Source of the DNA: DATJGF01 sp035495315
GTDB lineage: Bacteria; Verrucomicrobiota; Verrucomicrobiia; Limisphaerales; UBA8199
DNA length: 42,813 nt
Assembly (NCBI GenBank): GCA_035495315.1
Contig: DATJGF010000029.1
Location: forward strand, 1-42,813
Direction of reading: 5' to 3'
A program made the translations under genes and the position numbers. Positions 16,649 through 23,814 of the stretch are shown here, in pieces (within the stretch, counting starts at the first letter, position 1; each line of letters starts with the position of its first letter). A model generated the notes under the pieces. That model was not told the DNA's origin. It was given only the letters and a program-made list of their open reading frames with translations, and made no database searches.

Positions 16649-16708
16649 AAAAAGGTTGAAGCGCTAATAACAGAGCAAACCCATAACTCTATCTTGTAGC
16701 GCTTCAAC
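16649..16708 (-). terminator. 12-bp-stem hairpin, terminator-like on the minus strand
   Basis: GTTGAAGCGCTA (16655-16666) and TAGCGCTTCAAC (16697-16708) are exact complements around a 30-base loop containing AGAG/CTCT. On the minus strand the stem is followed by CTTTTTAG, a five-T run. It lies about 140 bases beyond the stop of the binding-protein gene at 16849, so it may end that transcript or an unannotated small RNA. Confidence 0.5.
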
Positions 16709-16775
16709 GTTCACCCCCCCTCAAATTGCCCGAGGCCGGACACCGAGAACCCTTTTTTTGGCGCCCTGGCCTCGG

Positions 16776-16818
16776 CCCGTGCCTCGGAGGAGGGCACGGG
16801 AAATCATTTGAAATGATT
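16776..16818. repeat. Two back-to-back hairpins in the 3' region of the binding-protein gene
   Basis: CCCGTGCC (16776-16783) pairs with GGCACGGG (16793-16800). It is followed at once by the near-perfect palindrome AATCATTT-G-AAATGATT (16802-16818). Both lie 31-73 bases downstream of the minus-strand stop at 16849. Neither has a T run, so mRNA 3'-end protection or a protein site is as likely as termination. Confidence 0.45.
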
Positions 16819-16848
16819 CTCAAGGCGGCTTCATTTGTGTAATTGAGT

Positions 16849-17946
16849 TCATGCGTGTTGCGGGATCCCCACCAGCTGCGCCGAGGCGTCGAGCGAAGCG
16901 ATTTTGCCGTTTTCGAAAATGTCCCGGCGGAAAATATTCTTAAGCACGGGTGCGTGCCCGAGCGCCTTGTTTTTGAAAAGTGTCTCTTCGAGCAGTTCGT
17001 AAAGTCCTGTCATAATCCAACGCGCCTTCTCATCGGTAGGGTCGTTCGCGTGGTCGTAATGAAAAACAGGCAGATGGCGTGCATCTTGCGCCTGTCGATC
17101 ACGAAGCCGGAATGGGCCCATCAGGCCCGCCCGCACACAATCGATCGGAGCGTTGACGTACTGTGGGGACGCGAGGATTTCGCTAAGATAAGGCCGGTTG
17201 TAAGGCAGGTCGCAAAACGCGCACGCTTCCAAGAGCGCGGCCAGCAACCTTTGGTGTTCATCCGCCCGGCCAGCGGCAAAGCTCTGCCGGACCATGAGGA
17301 GCTTTTCCGGATGCTTCGGCGCAACCTCGGCGCTCGTCGCAACGCAGACCCCGACCCCGGCATGAACCGCAACCGAAGTCCATGGCTCTGCCGCACAGTA
17401 ACCATCGATGTAGCCGAGTTTGAGCGTGGGAAACATTTGTGTCGAAGGAATCGCAACGATCCTAAGAGCTGTGTTAGGGTCAATGCCGGCGGCCTTAAGC
17501 CACTGTCTAAGCAACAGCTCCTGGGTGGAATAGGAAAAGACCACACCAAACGTGTAAGTTCGTTTGCCCCAATCTTTGTAGATGCGCTCACGCAGACTTT
17601 CCGCGCTTTGGACTCCCTCGTCCCAGAGGCGTCGGGATATGGCGATCGCATTTCCCTGAAGGCTCAACACCATGCCGCTGACGCATGCACAAGGATCTGA
17701 CTCCAGACCAAGGTTCGCCAGAAACGGGAGCGTCGCCGGCGCCTGGGCGGCATCCAACTCACCGAGAATGACTTTGTCGCGAAGGCCGGCCCAACTGAAT
17801 TCACGCTGCAACTGGACTTCGAGATCGTATTTCTCGAACAGCCCACTTTCGGCAGCAAAAACCAGAGGAGCGCAATCGCTCACTGGCAGGAATCCTATGC
17901 GCAGGGGTTCCTTCCTTCTTAGCACGTCCAATCTGACACGACTCAT
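16849..17946 (-). CDS. NrtA/CmpA/NasS-like anion-binding protein without signal peptide (orphan)
   Basis: The fold is the type II periplasmic binding protein of the nitrate/bicarbonate/cyanate family. Family patterns are LRIGFLPVSDCAPLVFAAESGLFEKY near the N-terminus, WAGLRDKVILGELDAAQAPA, a serine/glycine ligand region with LQGNAIAIS, and GYIDGYCAAEPW. The ATG at 17946 gives 365 residues (MSRVRLDVLRRKEPLRIGF). GGAG nine bases upstream supports it. A longer frame from 18123 adds an unrelated-looking extension. The protein has no Sec, Tat or lipoprotein signal, so it should stay in the cytoplasm, as does the nitrate sensor NasS that controls the ANTAR antiterminator NasT. No nrtBCD-type permease, ATPase, nasT or nitrate reductase is in the window. 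A sensor role is an inference; an ABC-transport binding protein is the alternative. Confidence 0.8.
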   Translation of the reverse strand: MSRVRLDVLRRKEPLRIGFLPVSDCAPLVFAAESGLFEKYDLEVQLQREFSWAGLRDKVILGELDAAQAPATLPFLANLGLESDPCACVSGMVLSLQGNAIAISRRLWDEGVQSAESLRERIYKDWGKRTYTFGVVFSYSTQELLLRQWLKAAGIDPNTALRIVAIPSTQMFPTLKLGYIDGYCAAEPWTSVAVHAGVGVCVATSAEVAPKHPEKLLMVRQSFAAGRADEHQRLLAALLEACAFCDLPYNRPYLSEILASPQYVNAPIDCVRAGLMGPFRLRDRQAQDARHLPVFHYDHANDPTDEKARWIMTGLYELLEETLFKNKALGHAPVLKNIFRRDIFENGKIASLDASAQLVGIPQHA

Positions 17947-18159
17947 AGCTACTGACTCCAGCCAAAGCAAGGAACACGCCAGCAGCCGCAACGAGTGAAA
18001 CTGCTGAATTCCTGCGTGTTTTCCCAGTCTTTTATGTTCGCCTGTGAATCGGACGTGAGGAAATTTTGCCAGCGTGGCTAAAATAGCGGAACAGCATGGC
18101 GCCGCCAAGGAGCCGCTAAACAAGGCTTGCCATCAACGACGAATGGAGAATACCGAAGG

Positions 18160-19347
18160 CTAAATCTTTATTGGCCGCACGCGCTGCCCGTCTTTGACAC
18201 GACTGCCCGGGTAGACAATTACTTCTTCTCCAGGTTTGAGCCCCTCAAGAATTTGGGTCTCGGTTCCGCTGGCGCGTCCGACCTTTACCGGACGCAGACG
18301 CGCGGTGCCGTTTTCGAGCACGAAAGTAGCCCACTGCTCGCCTTGGCGAAAAAGCGCGCCGGCTGGGACTTTGAGCGCGGAGCTCGCCTCCCAGACAATG
18401 ATCTTTGCCTCAACCCGGAAGTTATCCCCCAGATTACGGCGCGCCTCCAGAGGAGTAACGAGGTCTGCAACAACATTCACCCGCTGTTCCTCCACGCCCA
18501 ACGCGGAGATCTTGGTAAACGCAGCGGGCTCGACCAACCGCACTCGGCCGATCAGGGGTTGGTCTCCACCCCATTGCTCAAATTCCACCTTGGTTCCGGG
18601 CGCAATCGCTGCGCCATCACGCGAAAGGACTTCCACCACGACCTCAAGATCAGAAGGGTCTCCGACTTCAAGTAACGGCGTGCCGGCGCTGACCACCCGT
18701 GTGCTCTCCTCGAGCACCTTGAGTACACGGCCAGCAATTGGGGATGTGACCTCGCGCGGCACACATACGCTGGACTGGCCCGCATCGGACGCGCCAAATT
18801 CGGCCAATTCAGCTTCTGCCTGGCGCAAAGCGCTGTCGCCGGCAGCCTCTTCCTTGGCCGCGGTCGCTTCGCGCATTTGTGCCGCCTCCAGTTCCTCCAG
18901 AGAGGAAGTCTTGCCCTCAAAGAGCTTTTCCACACGGCGCAGTTCGCTGGCGGCGTAAATATGAGTAGCCTTCGCTTTTTCGCGATTAGCCAACGCCGTA
19001 TCCCGCTTGGCTTCTGTGGAAGCGCGGGTGCGAGGATCCAACAGTGTCGGCGATAAGGGATCAATTACCGCGACAACCGTTTCTGAGGCCTTGATCTCGG
19101 CACCTGGCTTAAATGGGATCCGGCGCAACTGTCCTGCAACCGGCGCGGCAATTGTATATCTTTGCTTGATTCGCGTTTTGCCTTCTTCATTGACGGTGGC
19201 ACGAAGCGTACCGATCGCCGCAAGGGCGGTCTCGACGGGCACCGGTCTGGGCCACAGCCCCGCAATTATCAACCCGATGAGCAACAAGGCCCCCAAATAG
19301 GGAACCCAGGCGCGAATGCGGCCGCGATTGGAATTAGTGAGTCGCAT
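18160..19347 (-). CDS. HlyD/MacA-family membrane fusion (adaptor) protein
   Basis: The 395-residue adaptor is anchored by one N-terminal helix (about 14-33) and otherwise periplasmic. The order is typical: a lipoyl/beta-barrel strand (RYTIAAPVAGQLRRIPFKPGAEIKASETVVAVI), a long alpha-helical hairpin (about 105-180, rich in Ala/Glu/Lys/Arg), the second lipoyl half with SPIAGRVLKVLEES, a beta-barrel region (GTKVEFEQWGGDQPLIGRV), and a membrane-proximal domain ending PGSRVKDGQRVRPIKI. It is the last gene of a three-gene operon, two bases after the permease stop. It probably bridges the inner-membrane ABC transporter to an outer-membrane channel; no tolC-like gene is present here. Confidence 0.88.
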   Translation of the reverse strand: MRLTNSNRGRIRAWVPYLGALLLIGLIIAGLWPRPVPVETALAAIGTLRATVNEEGKTRIKQRYTIAAPVAGQLRRIPFKPGAEIKASETVVAVIDPLSPTLLDPRTRASTEAKRDTALANREKAKATHIYAASELRRVEKLFEGKTSSLEELEAAQMREATAAKEEAAGDSALRQAEAELAEFGASDAGQSSVCVPREVTSPIAGRVLKVLEESTRVVSAGTPLLEVGDPSDLEVVVEVLSRDGAAIAPGTKVEFEQWGGDQPLIGRVRLVEPAAFTKISALGVEEQRVNVVADLVTPLEARRNLGDNFRVEAKIIVWEASSALKVPAGALFRQGEQWATFVLENGTARLRPVKVGRASGTETQILEGLKPGEEVIVYPGSRVKDGQRVRPIKI

Positions 19348-19349
19348 TT

Positions 19350-21722
19350 TTATTCAGGCGCCTTTAGCGCTCCTACAAGATCGAGTTGATTGAGTTTTCT
19401 CAGAACCACCAGTGCGGAGCAGACGGACGCGCTCGCCACGACCAGCACCGCAAACGAGTAGTTGCTGGCGGTCAGAATTAACGGTAACCGCACGGTTTCG
19501 GTGTTGACCGCCCGCAATATCGCTTTGGCAAAACCCGTCCCCAACAGCAAACCAAATGGCACCGCAAGCAGCGCGAGGATCACTAATTCCGTGACTAACA
19601 CGGCGCCCACTTCCCGGCGCGAGAAACCAATCACCCGCAACGTCGCCAGCTCGCGGGCGCGTTCCGCCAGCGAGATCCGCGCATTGTTGTAAACCACTCC
19701 AAAGGCAACCACAATCGCGAAGGCCATGTAAATCATTTGGATTAAACCGATACTCGCCGCCGTTGTTTGACGAAAGTTTTCCCGTAATGATTCCTTAATC
19801 GCTACCCAATTGATCCGCGGGATTTGCTTTAGAGCGTGCAGGAACTCTCCACGGTGAGCGGCATCGACCCGGAAATTGGCGCCGGTAATGACGTCGCCTT
19901 CGCCAAGCAGCCGGTTCAACGCGTGTAAATCCATGTAGGCGGCGACCCCAGCAAAATCCTCGGCCAATCCCACTAACGGAACGCGTCGCATCGGGCGTTT
20001 TCCTTCGAGCACTTCGACAACCAACTGATCGCCAGGATGCGCCCCCAGCACCTGGGCGAGCTTGGCCGAGACGACCAAACCCTCCGTCGGAAGTTGAATC
20101 TGATGAGAGTGTTCGTCCAACACGCGGTTGTGGAGGCCATCGGCGGGCAAGCCCTGGATTGCGATTTGGCGGCGTTGATGGCCGTAATTGATACGGACAA
20201 ATGCCTGGCGAAACGGTTCGACCCTCATCACACCCGGCAAGTTGCGAAACAAATGGCGTACCTCGCTGCTGGAGGGCTCGACTAACCCCACGCCGACGTC
20301 CTGGCGTTGCACTACGTCCCATTGAAAATCGAGGATCTCTTCGACTCCGTCGCGAAAGCAGTTGGGGACGATCAGAATGCCTGTGGCCAGGCCAAGACCG
20401 GCGACGGTGAAGATGGCCTGCATCGGCTTGCGTTCAATGTTGCGCACGGCAATCCGGAAGGTGTGTGATAGAAAATGGCCGATGCCAGTTCGCTCGACCC
20501 AGGCGGGGCGGTAATCCGCTGGCGGTTCCGGCCGCATCGCCTCGGCGGGAGGAAGTTTGGCCGCACGCCGTACCGCGCTGAACACTCCCAGAACAGCCGC
20601 TGCGGCACTGACCAATAAAGCCAACGGAAACGCGGTGTGATCGAGGCGAAAGGACAGGTCTGGAAACCTGAAAAAACGATGATACATCAACACCAAACGA
20701 TGGCCCAGTGCTATCCCGCCCAGTCCGCCCAGTACCGTGCCGGTCACCACCATGACAAATGCGAACTTGAGGTAATGCAGCACAATTTGCCGGTTCGTAA
20801 AACCAAACGCTTTCAGGATCGCAATCTGTTCCCGCTGCAACGCCAAAAGCCGGGTTAACACTGCGTTGGTCATAAAAGCCGCCACGCTGAGAAACACAAT
20901 TGGGAAACCAACTGAAATAGTTTGAAGGACGCGGATTTCATCAGAAACGCGAATGTGAGACGGGTGATCTTCGCGCCCATACGCTCCCCGTCCTCCATAA
21001 GGGGTGAGCAGGCGGTCCAGTTCGGCAATCACCGGCCGCTCAGCCGCGCCGGGCGCCAGGGTTAGCGAGAGGAAATTGAACGCGCCGTCCAGGTCGAAGG
21101 CTCGTGCCAGCTCCTTGTAAGGCATCCAAAATGTGCCGTAGGTCCGGTTATCAGGCAAAGCCGCTCCCGGGCGTGATTCAAAAATAAGTTCAGGAGAAAG
21201 CACTATACCGACAATCTGGAGTTGTTGCCGCTTTCCGTTCAGCAGCAGTGACAAATTATCTCCCGGAACAAGATGATTGGCCTCGGCAAAGGCTTCACTG
21301 GCGAGCACTTCACTGGTGGCGCCTGGCGCCAGCCAGCGGCCGAAACGCAGAAACAAGCGGTTGAGTTGCGGCTCTCCGGAATCAGGAAGCGAGCGCACCA
21401 TTCCGCTGGCGGGCTCATCCAGGTTGGCGAGATCCAAAGTGACAAGGACCGAAAGCCCAGGCTGGACAGTGGCTATTCCAGGAATTTCAGCGATTTGTGA
21501 AGCTACGGCGTTAGGGGCCCGCTTGAGATTAACAAAGACATCGGCAAAACGATTGGCTTCATAATATTCCTGGCGCGTCGACTCGAGGGAATGGATGAGG
21601 CTGCGCGCCATGATCATCATCGCCAAACCGCAGGCCATTACCAGCGAGACGGCGACGGCCTGCCCTTTCATCCGGCGCAAGTCGCGCCAGAGCTTGCGAT
21701 CGAGGTGCGAGAGCATCACCAC
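19350..21722 (-). CDS. FtsX-like ABC transporter permease
   Basis: The protein has 790 residues with two FtsX-type membrane blocks. The first (about 270-395) includes REQIAILKAFGFTNRQIVLHYLK and ends near AAKLPPAEAMRPEPP. The second (about 660-785) includes ARELATLRVIGFSRREVG. An N-terminal helix (about 20-42) and two large extracytoplasmic regions complete a layout like that of DevC/MacB-class exporters. The start overlaps the last seven bases of the upstream ATPase gene, indicating translational coupling; the adaptor gene follows two bases after the stop. The three proteins should form one tripartite exporter. The substrate (lipid, peptide or antibiotic) cannot be deduced. Unlike the orphan permease at 1417, this one has its own ATPase. 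Confidence 0.88.
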   Translation of the reverse strand: MVMLSHLDRKLWRDLRRMKGQAVAVSLVMACGLAMMIMARSLIHSLESTRQEYYEANRFADVFVNLKRAPNAVASQIAEIPGIATVQPGLSVLVTLDLANLDEPASGMVRSLPDSGEPQLNRLFLRFGRWLAPGATSEVLASEAFAEANHLVPGDNLSLLLNGKRQQLQIVGIVLSPELIFESRPGAALPDNRTYGTFWMPYKELARAFDLDGAFNFLSLTLAPGAAERPVIAELDRLLTPYGGRGAYGREDHPSHIRVSDEIRVLQTISVGFPIVFLSVAAFMTNAVLTRLLALQREQIAILKAFGFTNRQIVLHYLKFAFVMVVTGTVLGGLGGIALGHRLVLMYHRFFRFPDLSFRLDHTAFPLALLVSAAAAVLGVFSAVRRAAKLPPAEAMRPEPPADYRPAWVERTGIGHFLSHTFRIAVRNIERKPMQAIFTVAGLGLATGILIVPNCFRDGVEEILDFQWDVVQRQDVGVGLVEPSSSEVRHLFRNLPGVMRVEPFRQAFVRINYGHQRRQIAIQGLPADGLHNRVLDEHSHQIQLPTEGLVVSAKLAQVLGAHPGDQLVVEVLEGKRPMRRVPLVGLAEDFAGVAAYMDLHALNRLLGEGDVITGANFRVDAAHRGEFLHALKQIPRINWVAIKESLRENFRQTTAASIGLIQMIYMAFAIVVAFGVVYNNARISLAERARELATLRVIGFSRREVGAVLVTELVILALLAVPFGLLLGTGFAKAILRAVNTETVRLPLILTASNYSFAVLVVASASVCSALVVLRKLNQLDLVGALKAPE

Positions 21723-22465
21723 CTCAACGCGCTAGGCGGCGCTTTCGTCTCGTTCACCTGAATCTGCTGCACGCGACCGTCAGAGAAATAGATGACTCGG
21801 TCAGCCATGTCAGCCATCACCGCGTTATGCGTAATGATCACAGTTAGGGCGCCAAGTTCCTGGTTGACGCGCTGGATCGCTTCGAGGACCACAATCCCGG
21901 TTCGCACGTCCAGCGCTCCCGTTGGTTCGTCGCAGAGCAGCACTTCCGGTCGCTTCGCGATTGCGCGCGCGATCGCGACGCGCTGCTGTTCCCCACCTGA
22001 GAGTTGCGCCGGAAAATGATTTAGCCGCGGGCCCAGGTTTACCATCTCCAGGGCCGCCTCCGGAGTCAGCGGATCGGCAGCGATTTCAGTGATTAACCCG
22101 ACGTTTTCCCGCGCCGTGAGACTGGGGATCAAATTATAAAATTGAAAAATAAAACCGACTTTGGCGCGCCGAAATTGGGTCAATTGGTGATCATCTGCCG
22201 TCGTGAGATCCATCTCTTTGAACCGAAGTTCGCCCGAAGTAGGTACATCGAGTCCGCCAAGATTGTTCAGCAAGGTAGTCTTCCCACTGCCGGAAGGGCC
22301 CAGCAGTACCACGAGTTCTCCTGAAAACAGGTCGAGGTCCACTCCTGCCAACGCATGCACCTCCGCCTCACCCATGCCATATACTTTGGTCAAGCCTCGC
22401 ACCCGAAACATCGGGCCGAGCGAAGGCGCCACAGCAGGGCTATTTAGCGGAGCGGCCAAGGTCAT
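21716..22465 (-). CDS. ABC transporter ATP-binding protein (MacB/LolD class)
   Basis: This 249-residue ATPase has every catalytic motif: Walker A GPSGSGKT (56-63), Q-loop FIFQFYNLIPSLT, ABC signature LSGGEQQRVAIARA, Walker B VLLCDEPTGALD and H-loop VIITHN. The sequence around the Q-loop and the DEPTGALD ending are typical of the lipoprotein/macrolide-type exporters (LolD, MacB, DevA). It is the first gene of the ATPase-permease-adaptor operon. The ATG at 22465 places about 18 extra residues before MFRVRGLTKVYG; the ATG at 22411 is an alternative start that matches homologue lengths better. No clear regulatory site is seen in the 125-base upstream gap. Confidence 0.93.
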   Translation of the reverse strand: MTLAAPLNSPAVAPSLGPMFRVRGLTKVYGMGEAEVHALAGVDLDLFSGELVVLLGPSGSGKTTLLNNLGGLDVPTSGELRFKEMDLTTADDHQLTQFRRAKVGFIFQFYNLIPSLTARENVGLITEIAADPLTPEAALEMVNLGPRLNHFPAQLSGGEQQRVAIARAIAKRPEVLLCDEPTGALDVRTGIVVLEAIQRVNQELGALTVIITHNAVMADMADRVIYFSDGRVQQIQVNETKAPPSALRW

Positions 22466-22590
22466 AACCTATAGACAAAGTAAAAGCTGTAATGTCATTG
22501 CAGTTAGCGGCTGGCTCCCTTGTCTGCCGGTTCCCAAATGCCTGTGCTCAATTGTAGCTCGCGCTGCCTTCCGAGTTGGCGTTAGTCCAC

Positions 22591-23682
22591 TCAGGGACGG
22601 GTTGCCAGCACTAGCGGGGACGGCGCCGGTGCGTCGAGCAACCGCGGGTTGACAAATCCCGCCTCTTTGAGCCAGCCAGCTACCTCGGGAAAGGTAAAAG
22701 TATCGCCAAGTTCCGTGTGGACTAACATGTTAACGGCAAAAATGAGCGCATTAGGCGGGCCGGTGCGATCTTCATTGGGCATGAACTCGCTGATCGCGAT
22801 CGTGCCGCCTGGGGCCAGCGCATCAAACGTCTTGCGAAGCAGTCGGCGACTCCGGTCCGCGCCCTCGCTGTGCAGGATGTGGCCGATCGTTGCGACCGAA
22901 TGCCGTTCACCAAAATCGGCTTGAAGCAAATCTCCTGCGACTGTTTTTAATCGTTCGGCCACTCCCTGCTGTCGCGCCACTTTCCTGGTGACCTCGAGCA
23001 CCTCAGGCCAATCGACAGCCAAGACCGTCAGGTTCGGACTCAAGTGTGCCAGAGCGATGCCCCAAACCCCCGAACCCGCCCCAATATCAAGCACACTAAC
23101 CGGTCCCGATGCGGAGGAAATTCCCAGGTGCTCGCCCAGTAATCGCGCTGCTTTGTAGCTTAAAGGAAACAGCGACTCGACAAATTCAGCAAAAAAGGTC
23201 GGCCCTTGATTTTGCTGATTCATTGCTGCCACCGGACGCCCGGTTCGCACGGCTTCACCCAGGTGCAGCCAGCGCGGGATCAATTGCCGTGTCATGTGCA
23301 TGAAATAAGTTCCGTAATACGCGGGTCGGGTGGAAACCAGGAACGCAGAGCTCTCAGGGGTCAACGCGTAGCGTTCCCCTCGACGCGCGAGGAATTCCAG
23401 CCCAACGAGCGCATTGAGAATAGCCGCCAAACCGCGGATGGACGCGCCGGTGCGTTTGGTCAATTCTTCAACGGTTTGGGGCGCTTCGTCCAACAGGTCG
23501 AATAAACGATAATTTAAAGCGGTGCCCAGGATCAAAGGCGGCGCATACCCCCAGGCGATTTGCAGGATCCGTTCTGGACTTGGCACAGGCTCCGGTTGCG
23601 AACGTGGGGCCAGCGGGCGCGGTTTAGAAGCCCGACGTTTGGCGAGAGTGCGACTCGATCGAGAGCGTGATGCAAAGCGCAT
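22591..23682 (-). CDS. Class I SAM-dependent O-methyltransferase-like protein
   Basis: The architecture matches the O-methyltransferase family 2 group (plant OMT-, CrtF- and BchU-like). A basic, disordered N-terminus (about 1-35, many Arg/Lys) is followed by a winged-helix dimerisation domain (about 37-120; FDLLDEAPQTVEELTKRTGA). The Rossmann methyltransferase domain has motif I VLDIGAGSGVWGIAL (197-211), an acidic residue in AVDWPEV (near 224) and motif HILHSEGADRSRRLLRK, where a histidine often acts as base. The terminal segment GFVNPRLLDAPAPSPLVLATRP completes the fold. It is 363 residues and cytoplasmic. No biosynthetic cluster surrounds it, so the substrate is open; carotenoid, quinone or secondary metabolite are possible. 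Confidence 0.82.
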   Translation of the reverse strand: MRFASRSRSSRTLAKRRASKPRPLAPRSQPEPVPSPERILQIAWGYAPPLILGTALNYRLFDLLDEAPQTVEELTKRTGASIRGLAAILNALVGLEFLARRGERYALTPESSAFLVSTRPAYYGTYFMHMTRQLIPRWLHLGEAVRTGRPVAAMNQQNQGPTFFAEFVESLFPLSYKAARLLGEHLGISSASGPVSVLDIGAGSGVWGIALAHLSPNLTVLAVDWPEVLEVTRKVARQQGVAERLKTVAGDLLQADFGERHSVATIGHILHSEGADRSRRLLRKTFDALAPGGTIAISEFMPNEDRTGPPNALIFAVNMLVHTELGDTFTFPEVAGWLKEAGFVNPRLLDAPAPSPLVLATRP

Positions 23683-23814
23683 ATGGTTAAGTTAGCTAAA
23701 GCCTCAGCCAGGGTTCGGCATTCGGCACCCTTACCAATACTCTGGGGAGGGGCACAGGGCAAGAAAACGAGCAAAACACTGGCTTCCCGCATGTATCGAA
23801 CAAGCCTCATGGGC

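Noticed and set aside
16414..16707. 97-codon minus-strand frame in the 621-base gap
   Set aside because: Its start overlaps the 12-bp hairpin stem, it lacks a Shine-Dalgarno and its sequence has no recognisable feature; the hairpins explain the region better.
16843..17700. Long plus-strand open frame of 285 codons opposite the binding-protein gene
   Set aside because: It is the antisense shadow of a well-recognised NrtA/NasS-like protein, has no family resemblance and no start signal.
18160..22465. Treating the orphan permease at 1417 and the tripartite exporter as one system
   Set aside because: They are about 14 kb apart on opposite strands and of different permease subfamilies; sharing an ATPase is only a speculation.
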